Positions 1 through 6,451 of a stretch of DNA of 17,133 nucleotides are shown one piece after another (within the stretch, counting starts at the first letter, position 1; each line of letters begins with the position of its first letter). Source of the stretch: DATAXI01 sp036266845 (GTDB taxonomy: Bacteria > Verrucomicrobiota > Verrucomicrobiia > Chthoniobacterales > Chthoniobacteraceae); NCBI GenBank assembly GCA_036266845.1, contig DATAXI010000060.1, positions 1 to 17,133 of the forward strand, read 5' to 3'. The notes under the pieces are model-generated. The model did not search any database. It was not told the origin of the DNA and saw only the letters and a program-made list of their open reading frames with translations. Made by a program: the position numbers and the translations under genes.

Positions 1-1
1 G

Positions 2-121
2 CAATTGCTCATCGTGGACCTGAAGGCGCTCAAGCCCGGCAAATACAAGGTGGCCTGGCGCGTCACGGCCATCGATACGCATGTGACCAGCGGCACGTTC
101 ACCTTTGACGTCGCGCCGTAA
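2..121 (+). CDS. CopC-domain copper-binding protein, C-terminal end (5' truncated)
   Basis: An open frame enters from the left edge and ends with TAA at 119-121, giving 39 residues. It contains the Y-K-V-A-W-R-V-T-A-I-D-T-H-V-x-S-G-x-F-x-F-x-V pattern, which matches the last beta strands of CopC/YobA domains, where Y-x-V-x-W-R-V-x-S-x-D-G-H-x-x-x-G is typical. CopC proteins are periplasmic copper carriers. The CopD gene starts on the base right after this stop, so the two are almost certainly co-transcribed and possibly translationally coupled. CopC usually pairs with CopD in copper uptake or resistance, which supports the call. The start and the N-terminal copper ligands lie outside the window, so copper binding cannot be judged. 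Confidence 0.8.
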   Translation, partial: QLLIVDLKALKPGKYKVAWRVTAIDTHVTSGTFTFDVAP

Positions 122-970
122 ATGGCTGAACTCCTGATCCTGTCGCGGGCCGTCCATTTCGGCTCGTGCCTGTTATTGCTCGCATTGTTCGTCGTGCGCC
201 GGCTCATCGAGCCCGGAGCCGGGGTCAATCCCCGGGCGGTGGGCGCGTGTCTGGCGGTCGCGGCAGGATCAGGATTCCTGTGGTTTTGGGTGTCCGTGGC
301 GGGAATGAGCGGCGGCGGGCTGATGGATTCGCTCAATAGGGACCTGTTCCAGATGGTTGTAACCCAGACCCTGCCGGGCGAGGTATGGCTCTTTCGCGCG
401 GGAGTGGCGGCGGTGCTGGCCGTGATCCTGTGCATCCGGCCCATTCGCGGATGGGGTATCGTGCCGGCGGTCATTTTCGTCGGTTCGATTGCGTGGCTGG
501 GCCACGCGGGCGCCGGCAGCGATACGCGCCGCCCATGGATGCTCGCGGCGGATGTCGCGCACCTGCTCGCGGCCAGCCTGTGGCCCGCGGGCCTGCTTCC
601 GTTCGCGTTGCTTTTGAAGCAGCAGATCAAGGCGGGCGCATGGGAAAAGGCGGACGTCGCCGCCCGGCGATTCTCCGCGATGAGCCTCGTGAGCGTCTCC
701 GTGCTTGCCGCCACCGGCAGCGTGAACGCCTGGTTTCTGGTGGGCAGCTTCCACGGACTCGTGGCGTTCCCTTATGGCCGGCTCCTGATTTTAAAACTGA
801 CCTTCTTTGCCGCCGCCGTCGCGCTTGGCTCGCGCAATCTTTTGATCCACAAGCCGCGCCGCGAGATGGTGGCGATGGCGCGCAAAGTGTGGGCGGAAAC
901 CGCGCTCGGCGCGCTCGCCGTGGCGGTCGTGGCCATCATGGGGACCCTGCCGCCGTCCGCCCGCCCGTAG
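122..970 (+). CDS. copD: CopD family copper resistance/uptake membrane protein
   Basis: The 282-residue product is very hydrophobic, with about eight predicted membrane helices near residues 8-25, 41-60, 89-106, 111-128, 141-165, 186-208, 219-237 and 259-276. The D-V-A-H-L-L-A-A-S-L-W-x-x-G-L-L-P segment around residues 144-160 matches the core of the CopD domain, including its conserved histidine (H147). H12 and H128 are further membrane-proximal histidines that could handle copper. CopD proteins sit in the inner membrane and, with periplasmic CopC, move copper into the cytoplasm or the periplasmic pool. The ATG at 122 directly follows the copC stop. The 3' end overlaps the convergent gene at 936-1178 by 35 bases. 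The family call is firm; the direction of transport is not visible. Confidence 0.85.
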   Translation: MAELLILSRAVHFGSCLLLLALFVVRRLIEPGAGVNPRAVGACLAVAAGSGFLWFWVSVAGMSGGGLMDSLNRDLFQMVVTQTLPGEVWLFRAGVAAVLAVILCIRPIRGWGIVPAVIFVGSIAWLGHAGAGSDTRRPWMLAADVAHLLAASLWPAGLLPFALLLKQQIKAGAWEKADVAARRFSAMSLVSVSVLAATGSVNAWFLVGSFHGLVAFPYGRLLILKLTFFAAAVALGSRNLLIHKPRREMVAMARKVWAETALGALAVAVVAIMGTLPPSARP

Positions 971-1178
971 AGCGGGGCGCGCCGGAGGAAGGCGCGGCGG
1001 CCGCGGGATGCCGCAGCCGGTACTCGCGCCTGTAATGGAGGATCACCGAGCCGGCCAGCATCGATAGCAGGATGACGGCAACCATCGCCTGCTCCTGCCG
1101 CGTGAGCGTCAGCGAGCGCAACTGCGCGGCCAGCCGGGTGGAAAAGGGAGCGCCTTCGCCTTTTTGACGCTTGCTCAT
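936..1178 (-). CDS. Small single-pass membrane protein, unknown function
   Basis: This 80-residue protein has a basic N-terminus (MSKRQKGEG), one hydrophobic helix at about residues 31-48, then a short basic stretch (HYRREYRLRH) and a low-complexity Ala/Ser/Gly/Arg tail. A good ribosome-binding sequence, AAAGGGAG, lies eight bases before the ATG at 1178, which argues that it is a real gene. The motif L-T-R-Q-E-Q-A before the helix resembles the start of small helix-anchored proteins in this type of genome, but I recognise no named family. Its tail overlaps the copD 3' end tail-to-tail. It diverges from the tRNA synthetase gene at 1226, sharing a 47-base promoter gap. Confidence 0.6.
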   Translation of the reverse strand: MSKRQKGEGAPFSTRLAAQLRSLTLTRQEQAMVAVILLSMLAGSVILHYRREYRLRHPAAAAPSSGAPRSTGGRTAAGSP

Positions 1179-1225
1179 GGGTCGGGCTCCCTTTTAGTCG
1201 AATCTCCACCGCGAGAAATCAAAAT

Positions 1226-2044
1226 ATGTCCGGCTCCTCCCCTTATCGCGGGCGCATCGCGCCATCGCCCACGGGCTACCTGCACCTGGGCCACGCCATG
1301 ACCTTCCGGTCCGCGCAGGAGCGGGCGCGCGGCGGGACGCTCATCCTGCGCATCGAGGATCTGGACCTGGACCGCTGCAAACCGGAATTCCGCGCCGCGA
1401 TCCCGGAAGACCTGCACTGGTTCGGCATCGCCTGGCAGGAGGGGCCGGATATCGGCGGTCCCTGCGCGCCGTATGAGCAGAGCCGGCGGGATTACCTGCC
1501 CGTCTGGCGGAGCCTGCGCGATGCCGGCCTCATTTATCCCTGCACCTGCTCGCGCAAGGATGTGCTCTCCGCCCTCTCCGCGCCGCACGAGCAGCCGCTG
1601 GATGATGAGCCGATCTATCCCGGCGCCTGCCGCACGGGCATGGCGCGCGCACGCGAGATCGAAAATCCAGCCGGCGTGAACTGGCGCTTCCGCGTGCCGG
1701 ATGGCGAGGAGATGGTCTTTCACGATGCGCGGATGGGTGAGCGCCGCGCTGTGGCAGGCCGGGATTTCGGCGATTTCCTCGTCTGGCGCAAGGACAACGT
1801 TCCCTCCTACCAGCTTGCCGCCGTGGCCGATGACATCGCGATGCGCGTCACCGAGATCGTCCGCGGCGAAGACCTGCTGCAATCCACCTTTCGCCAGATC
1901 CTGCTCTACCGCGCCCTCGGCCACTCCGCGCCTGCATGGTATCATTGCCCGCTCGTCCGCGATGCCGAAGGGCGCCGCCTTGCCAAACGCCACGCCGCGC
2001 TCAGCCTGCGGCAATTGCGCGCTTCCGGCGCCGACCCGCGGTGA
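1226..2044 (+). CDS. gluQ: Glutamyl-Q tRNA(Asp) synthetase
   Basis: The 272-residue protein is a GluRS catalytic domain without an anticodon-binding domain, as expected for GluQRS (YadB). It loads glutamate onto the queuosine at position 34 of tRNA(Asp). R-I-A-P-S-P-T-G opens the Rossmann fold (residues 10-17), followed by the HIGH-like signature H-L-G-H at 20-23 and R-I-E-D-L-D at 42-47. Zinc ligands typical of GluQRS are visible: C106-T-C108, Y131 and C135. The KMSKS-like loop is L-A-K-R-H (252-256), followed by A-L-S-L-R-Q-L-R. These distinguish it from a full-length GluRS, which would be nearly twice as long. The start at 1226 fits the N-terminus of the family. It converges with the aminotransferase gene, leaving a 28-base gap. 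No queuosine biosynthesis gene is visible nearby. Confidence 0.92.
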   Translation: MSGSSPYRGRIAPSPTGYLHLGHAMTFRSAQERARGGTLILRIEDLDLDRCKPEFRAAIPEDLHWFGIAWQEGPDIGGPCAPYEQSRRDYLPVWRSLRDAGLIYPCTCSRKDVLSALSAPHEQPLDDEPIYPGACRTGMARAREIENPAGVNWRFRVPDGEEMVFHDARMGERRAVAGRDFGDFLVWRKDNVPSYQLAAVADDIAMRVTEIVRGEDLLQSTFRQILLYRALGHSAPAWYHCPLVRDAEGRRLAKRHAALSLRQLRASGADPR

Positions 2045-2072
2045 AGAGCGAGCGGCCCTGCCTGACGCCGGC

Positions 2073-3221
2073 TCAGCCGAAGAAATCGGCGATCGCGCCC
2101 ACCACCGCGCTCTGCTGCTCCGCCGTCAGCTCCGGGTAAATCGGCAGCGCCACCGTCTCCCGCGCCGCCTTCTCCGCCTCGGGAAAATCTCCTTCCCGAT
2201 ATCCAAGATGGGCGAAACAATCCTGCCGGTGCAGGGGCACCGGGTAGTACACCGCGTGTCCTATCCCCTTTGCGGCCAGGTGCGCGAGCAGCTCGTCGCG
2301 CCGCGGCGCCCGGATGACAAATTGATTGTAGATATGATGGTTCGCCGCCCCGGCGCCCGCATACGCTTCCGCCGGCAGCACGATCTTCCCCAGTCCCGCC
2401 TCGCAAAATAATTTCCGGTATCTTGCCGCATTCGTCCGCCGCATCGCCGACCATTCATCCAGGTGCGGCAGCTTGATCCGCAGGATCGCCGCCTGCATCG
2501 CGTCCAGCCGAAAATTGCCGCCAACCATGTGATGGTAATAGCGCTGCTCCATCCCGTGATTGCGCAGCGAGCGAATCTTCGCCGCCATCGCCGCATCGCG
2601 GCAGACAATCATCCCTCCGTCGCCAAAGGCTCCCAGATTCTTCGAAGGAAAAAACGAGTAAAACCCGAATTCCCCCATCGCCCCGCACTTCGCAGCCCCG
2701 TGCGGCCCGGGATACTCCGCGCCCAGCGCCTGCGCCCCATCCTCAATGACCGGCGCGCCATGCGCCGCCGCCAGCGCCAGTATCTCATCCATCCGGCAGC
2801 TCTGCCCGAAGAGATGCACCGGGATGATCGCCTTGATCCGCTCTCCGCGATGCGCCTCCAGACAAGCCCGCAGCTTCTCCGGCGAAATGTTGTACGTCTC
2901 CGGCTCAATATCCACAAACAGGATGCGCGCCCCCAGCCGTCCCACGCATCCCGCCGTCGCAAAGAAAGTGTACGGCGTCGTCACCACCGCATCGCCCGGC
3001 CCCACTCCCAGCGCCATCAGGATCGCCAGTTCCGCATCCGTCCCCGATGACACGCCGATCGCGTGCCCGGCCCCCGTAAAGGCGCAAACCTCCCGTTCCA
3101 GCCCTTCCACCTCCGGCCCCAGGATGAAGTATTGCGAGTCCGCAACCTCATCCATTTTCGCGCGAATCCGCTCGCGCAACGGCTGATACTGTTTCTTGAG
3201 ATCGAGAAGCGGCACTTGCAT
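2073..3221 (-). CDS. DegT/DnrJ/EryC1/StrS family PLP-dependent sugar aminotransferase
   Basis: The 382-residue protein has the full family layout. It opens with V-P-L-L-D-L-K and Y-F-I-L-G-P-E-V-E-x-L-E (residues 31-42), then G-V-S-S-G-T-D-A (56-63), which binds phosphate. P-Y-T-F-F-A-T-A follows at 83-90, then V-I-E-D-G-A-Q-A with D161 expected to contact the PLP ring nitrogen. S-F-F-P-S-K-N-L-G at 189-197 carries K194, the expected Schiff-base lysine. The C-terminal Y-Y-P-V-P-L-H motif is also typical. Members transaminate keto groups on nucleotide-linked sugars for surface glycans or secondary metabolites. The sequence resembles the WbpE/FdtB branch, but the substrate cannot be read from sequence alone. 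No glycan biosynthesis genes flank it here, which is unusual for this family. Confidence 0.88.
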   Translation of the reverse strand: MQVPLLDLKKQYQPLRERIRAKMDEVADSQYFILGPEVEGLEREVCAFTGAGHAIGVSSGTDAELAILMALGVGPGDAVVTTPYTFFATAGCVGRLGARILFVDIEPETYNISPEKLRACLEAHRGERIKAIIPVHLFGQSCRMDEILALAAAHGAPVIEDGAQALGAEYPGPHGAAKCGAMGEFGFYSFFPSKNLGAFGDGGMIVCRDAAMAAKIRSLRNHGMEQRYYHHMVGGNFRLDAMQAAILRIKLPHLDEWSAMRRTNAARYRKLFCEAGLGKIVLPAEAYAGAGAANHHIYNQFVIRAPRRDELLAHLAAKGIGHAVYYPVPLHRQDCFAHLGYREGDFPEAEKAARETVALPIYPELTAEQQSAVVGAIADFFG

Positions 3222-3345
3222 GGGAAGGCCAATCGTGCGGCGGGGGAGCGATCTTGAAAAGGCCGAAAAGCGGCACCGCCTTACGGCTGAATCCTGGCCA
3301 ATTGTATGTTGAAATTAACCGCCTCCAGCAGAACGTCAGCGTCGC

Positions 3346-3654
3346 TTAGGCATCGATCAATTGCGGTTCAATCTTTTGCCAGAGGGAGGGCTTGATGGCG
3401 CGTCGCGAAACCAAATCCACCTTTGCGCCCAAAATCGCTTCCAGCCGTTCCGCGAGTGCTACGAATCTGAGCCCAATCGACGGTTCGACATCCACCAGAA
3501 TATCGATATCGCTTTCGCCGGGCCTCTCCGTCCCTTGAGCGCAGGAGCCGAATAACGCGAGGCGGTTGAGCGGAAACTCCGCTTGCAAACCTGCCTTCGA
3601 ATCGCGCAGCCGCTCGAGAATCTGTTGGCGAGCAGGGTTCATTGTGCGCTTCAT
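3346..3654 (-). CDS. Minimal nucleotidyltransferase (MNT) domain protein, MntA-like, no HEPN partner seen
   Basis: The protein is 102 residues from the ATG at 3654, or 98 from the in-frame ATG at 3642; neither has a strong ribosome-binding site. Counting from 3642, it shows L-F-G-S-C-A-Q-G (30-37), then S-D-I-D-I-L-V-D-V (44-52) and K-V-D-L-V (74-78). This is the G-S-x(11)-D-x-D signature plus third acidic residue (D45, D47, D76) of polymerase-beta-like MNT proteins. In MNT/HEPN pairs the MNT protein is the antitoxin that nucleotidylates a HEPN RNase. Here neither side has a HEPN gene: only 124 bases separate it from the aminotransferase, and the other side is a divergent SDR gene. The frame is open further upstream to 3882, but that part reads backwards into the SDR gene and looks non-coding. 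Confidence 0.75.
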   Translation of the reverse strand: MKRTMNPARQQILERLRDSKAGLQAEFPLNRLALFGSCAQGTERPGESDIDILVDVEPSIGLRFVALAERLEAILGAKVDLVSRRAIKPSLWQKIEPQLIDA

Positions 3655-3721
3655 CTTACGTTTGCCATCTGCATTCCACAACGGGGTTTTCGCGCCAAAT
3701 ACCGTTTCAGATGGTGATTTT

Positions 3722-3750
3722 GTGCTAGTTATTTGAGCACCCGTGCTAGC
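3722..3750. promoter_or_regulatory. Candidate operator: GTGCTAG direct repeats with an inverted half-site
   Basis: GTGCTAG occurs at 3722-3728 and again at 3743-3749, exactly 21 bases apart, about two helical turns. Between them AGCAC at 3736-3740 is the inverted form of GTGCT, and the second copy extends to the palindrome GCTAGC. The array sits 35 bases before the SDR start codon, in the 130-base divergent region between the MNT gene and the GH88 operon. The placement fits a repressor or activator site for the operon. No regulator gene is adjacent, so the protein that would bind is unknown. Confidence 0.35.
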
Positions 3751-3784
3751 GGGGGATGGGTGGAAGCGGCTATGTTTTTGCACC

Positions 3785-4564
3785 ATGTCCCCTCTGGCTT
3801 TGATTACCGGCTCTTCCCGCGGCATCGGGCGCGGCATTGCCCTTGAGCTGGCAAAGGCCGGCCGCCACGACCTCGTTATCAATTACGCCGGCAACGAGAC
3901 TGCCGCGCGCGAGTGCAAGGCGCTGTGCGAAGAGGCCTGCGCCGGCAAGCGGCGCATCGAGATCGTGCAGGCGGATATTTCCCTCTCCGCGGACCGGGAC
4001 CGCATGCTCGCTTTCGTTTCGCGGGAATTTGGCCGCCTGGATCTGCTGGTGAACAACGCCGGGGTCGCTCCCAATGTCCGCGCCGATATTCTGGAAGCCG
4101 GCGAGGAAAGCTTTGACCGCCTCATCGCAATCAATCTCAAGGGTCCCTATTTTCTCACGCAAAAAGCGGCAAAGCTGATCGCCGGCTCCGCTCCCATCGA
4201 GGGCGCCGCGCGCGCGGTTGTCACCGTCAGCAGCATCTCCGCGTTCACCGCCTCCACCAATCGCGGGGATTACTGCATCGCCAAAGCCGGCCTTGCGATG
4301 ATGACCCGGCTTTACGCCGTCCGGCTTGCGGAATTCGGCATCGGCGTCTTCGAGATTCAACCCGGAGTCATCGCCACGGATATGACCGGCGCCGTGAAGG
4401 AAAAATACGACAAGCTTTTTGCGCAGGGACTCGCGCCCATCAATCGCTGGGGCGAGCCGTCCGATATCGGCAAGGCCGTCACCGGAGTGGCCCTCGGCCT
4501 CTTTCCCTACTCCACCGGCCAGGTCTTCAATGTGGACGGCGGTTTCCATCTGCGCACAATCTGA
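3785..4564 (+). CDS. Short-chain dehydrogenase/reductase (FabG/KduD-like)
   Basis: The 259-residue protein is a classical SDR. It has T-G-S-S-R-G-I-G (residues 8-15) for NAD(P) binding, N-N-A-G (90-93), an active-site asparagine at N117 (N-L-K-G-P), S-S-I (catalytic S150), and Y163-x-x-x-K167. The C-terminal G-Q-V-F-N-V-D-G-G is also typical. Such proteins are often auto-annotated as 3-ketoacyl-ACP reductase. In this operon, first gene before a GH88 hydrolase and a cupin, a role as a sugar or keto-uronate dehydrogenase like KduD is more likely than fatty-acid synthesis; that is inference from context. The start at 3785 places the TGxxxGxG motif at the usual distance from the N-terminus. An upstream GTG at 3743 would add 14 unconvincing residues. 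The next gene starts three bases after its stop. Confidence 0.85.
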   Translation: MSPLALITGSSRGIGRGIALELAKAGRHDLVINYAGNETAARECKALCEEACAGKRRIEIVQADISLSADRDRMLAFVSREFGRLDLLVNNAGVAPNVRADILEAGEESFDRLIAINLKGPYFLTQKAAKLIAGSAPIEGAARAVVTVSSISAFTASTNRGDYCIAKAGLAMMTRLYAVRLAEFGIGVFEIQPGVIATDMTGAVKEKYDKLFAQGLAPINRWGEPSDIGKAVTGVALGLFPYSTGQVFNVDGGFHLRTI

Positions 4565-4567
4565 GGC

Positions 4568-5959
4568 ATGATTAAAATCAACCAAGGGCTGAAACCGGCT
4601 GACCTGAAACCGAAGATCGACCGCCTCTGGGATGTCTCCGCGCCCAAGATATGGTCCATCGCCCGCGACGATGCGCCGGGCAAGGCCACGCCGGTCTATA
4701 CCGTGGAGGGGAAATACACCGCGCGCGGCTGGACCGAGTGGACCCAGGGCTTTGTCTATGGCTCCGCCGTATTGCAGTACGACGCGACGTTCGACGAGGC
4801 GTTCCTCCATTACGGCCGGGAGCAGACCGTGAAGCGCATGGCGCATCACCTCACGCACGGGGGCGTGCACGATCACGGATTCAACAACGTCAGTACCTAC
4901 GGCAGCCTTTGGCGATTGATGAAAGAGGGCCGCACCCCTTCCAATGATTGGGAGCGCGATTTCTACGAGCTGGCGCTCAAGAACTCCGGCGCGGTCCAGG
5001 CCAGCCGGTGGTCCTATATCGCCAATGGCGAAGGCTTCGTCTATTCCTTCAACGGCCCGCACTCCCTCTTTGCCGATACCATCCGCTCGCTGCGCGCCCT
5101 GGCCCTCTCGCATCGCCTCGGCCATACGCTGATGGGGGAGAAAGATCGCAAATTCTCCCTGCTCGCCCGCCTCATCGAGCATGCCCGCACCACCGCGCAA
5201 TACGCCGTCTATTACGGCGAGGGCCGCGACGCCTACGATGTGCGGGGCCGCACCGCGCACGAGACGATTTTTAACGTCAACGACGGCAATTACCGCTGCC
5301 CAAATTCCCAGCAAGGCTACAGCCCGTTCAGCACCTGGACGCGCGGCCTCGCGTGGATCATGTGCGGCTACGCGGAATTGCTCGAGTACATCGACTCCTG
5401 CGGCGAGCTTGAGATGGAGCCCTTTGGCGGACGCCAGGCGGTCATCGCCCTCTTGCGCCGTCCCGCCGAAGCAACGTGCGATTTTTACATCGAGCACACC
5501 CCCATCGACGGCATCCCCTATTGGGATACCGGAGCGCCGAATCTCCACCGCCTTGGCAATTACCTCGAGTGCGCCGCCAACCCCTTCAACGACTTCGAGC
5601 CCGTGGACAGCTCCGCCGCCGCCATCGCCGCGCAGGGCCTCCTGCGCCTTGGCCACTGGCTCACGCAACGGCAGGAAACCGCCGCCGGAGAGCGTTATTG
5701 GCAGGCGGGTCTCACGGTCCTCAATACGCTTTTTGATGATCCCTACGTCAGCGCCGACCCCAATCACCAGGGCCTGATTCTCCACTCCATTTACCATCGC
5801 CCCAATGGCTGGGACCATGTCCCCCCGGGGCGGCGCATCCCGTGCGGCGAGTCCAGCATGTGGGGCGATTTTCATGCCCGCGAAGCCGCCCTCTACCTGC
5901 GCCGCATCATCGAGGGCAAACCGTACCTCACCTTTTTTGGACCTACCAAAACCATATGA
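4568..5959 (+). CDS. Glycoside hydrolase family 88, unsaturated glycuronyl hydrolase
   Basis: The 463-residue protein carries the landmarks of GH88. These are H-D-H-G-F-N-N with D102, F-A-D with D170 (the two expected active-site aspartates), S-x-W-T-R-G-L-A-W at 255-263, D-G-I-P-Y-W-D at 314-320, D-S-S-A-A-A-I-A-A at 347-355, and G-E-S-S-M-W-G-D at 427-434. GH88 enzymes hydrate the C4-C5 double bond of unsaturated uronyl residues left by polysaccharide lyases. The product then opens to a 5-keto-4-deoxyuronate and a free sugar. No signal peptide is seen, so it should act in the cytoplasm on imported oligosaccharides. It lies three bases after the SDR gene and overlaps the cupin start by four bases (ATGA). 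The specific substrate (glycosaminoglycan, ulvan, gellan or xanthan type) is not decidable. A weak GAGG precedes the ATG. Confidence 0.9.
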   Translation: MIKINQGLKPADLKPKIDRLWDVSAPKIWSIARDDAPGKATPVYTVEGKYTARGWTEWTQGFVYGSAVLQYDATFDEAFLHYGREQTVKRMAHHLTHGGVHDHGFNNVSTYGSLWRLMKEGRTPSNDWERDFYELALKNSGAVQASRWSYIANGEGFVYSFNGPHSLFADTIRSLRALALSHRLGHTLMGEKDRKFSLLARLIEHARTTAQYAVYYGEGRDAYDVRGRTAHETIFNVNDGNYRCPNSQQGYSPFSTWTRGLAWIMCGYAELLEYIDSCGELEMEPFGGRQAVIALLRRPAEATCDFYIEHTPIDGIPYWDTGAPNLHRLGNYLECAANPFNDFEPVDSSAAAIAAQGLLRLGHWLTQRQETAAGERYWQAGLTVLNTLFDDPYVSADPNHQGLILHSIYHRPNGWDHVPPGRRIPCGESSMWGDFHAREAALYLRRIIEGKPYLTFFGPTKTI

Positions 5960-6411
5960 TTATCTCCGATCTCTCCCAAATCCCCGGCCGCAAATACCCC
6001 GCGCGCCGGCGTACCCAGAACCTCGTTGGCGGCGCCGCCCCGATCCAGGCCACCCATTTCTCTCTCGGGAACGTAACGCTGGCCCCCGATGGCGGGCAGG
6101 TGCCCTGGCATAACCAGGAGCAGGAGGAAATCTACTTCATCGTCGAGGGCGCGGGCGAGATGTGCCTTGGCGAAGAGCGGACCGCCGTCACCGCCGGCCA
6201 GGCTGTGTACATCCCCTCCGGCGTCTTTCATCAGCTTACCAATACCGGCTCCACGCCGCTCCGCATGATCTACTGCTACGGCCCGGCCGGCGATGTCGCC
6301 CATTGGCGCCAGGAGCTGGACGGCACCCTGCCCAGGGCCGGCATCGATGTGCCGCCGCTCCCGGCGGGCTCCCGGCCTCAGTGCACCGATAAGCCCGCCG
6401 GGGCTTCCTGA
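5956..6411 (+). CDS. Small single-domain cupin protein (possible uronate-handling, KdgF-like role)
   Basis: The 151-residue protein has both cupin motifs. In motif 1, residues 52-64, the metal ligands would be H52, Q54 and E58 in a H-x-Q-x-x-x-E form, with Gln where many cupins have His. Motif 2 is a full match to G-x5-P-x-G-x2-H-x3-N at 81-96 (G-QAVYI-P-S-G-VF-H-QLT-N), giving H92. The ATG overlaps the GH88 stop as ATGA, a sign of translational coupling. Cupins are metal-binding beta barrels. In uronate pathways a small cupin, KdgF, converts unsaturated uronate rings to the linear keto form, and KduI is a larger cupin isomerase. Context makes a KdgF-like role attractive but unproven. The frame is open 38 codons further upstream, inside GH88, and is not used here. 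Confidence 0.85.
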   Translation: MIISDLSQIPGRKYPARRRTQNLVGGAAPIQATHFSLGNVTLAPDGGQVPWHNQEQEEIYFIVEGAGEMCLGEERTAVTAGQAVYIPSGVFHQLTNTGSTPLRMIYCYGPAGDVAHWRQELDGTLPRAGIDVPPLPAGSRPQCTDKPAGAS

Positions 6412-6451
6412 AATAAAAATCCTCCCCGCCACCACCACGCAAAAAAGAATT

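Noticed and set aside
1175..2014. 279-codon minus-strand frame across gluQ
   Set aside because: The + strand frame has all GluQRS signatures including zinc ligands, so the antisense frame is a shadow.
3655..3882. N-terminal extension of the MNT protein up to 3882
   Set aside because: It would overlap the divergent SDR coding region and the regulatory repeats, and its residues do not resemble the start of any MNT protein.
3222..4567. A toxin-antitoxin or defence locus around the MNT gene
   Set aside because: No HEPN toxin, nuclease or other effector is seen; the flanking genes are an aminotransferase and a sugar-metabolism dehydrogenase.
3770..5875. 701-codon open frame on the minus strand across the SDR and GH88 genes
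   Set aside because: It lies wholly antisense to two genes with complete catalytic motifs. Its product has no recognisable motif and a composition typical of the reverse strand of GC-rich coding DNA.
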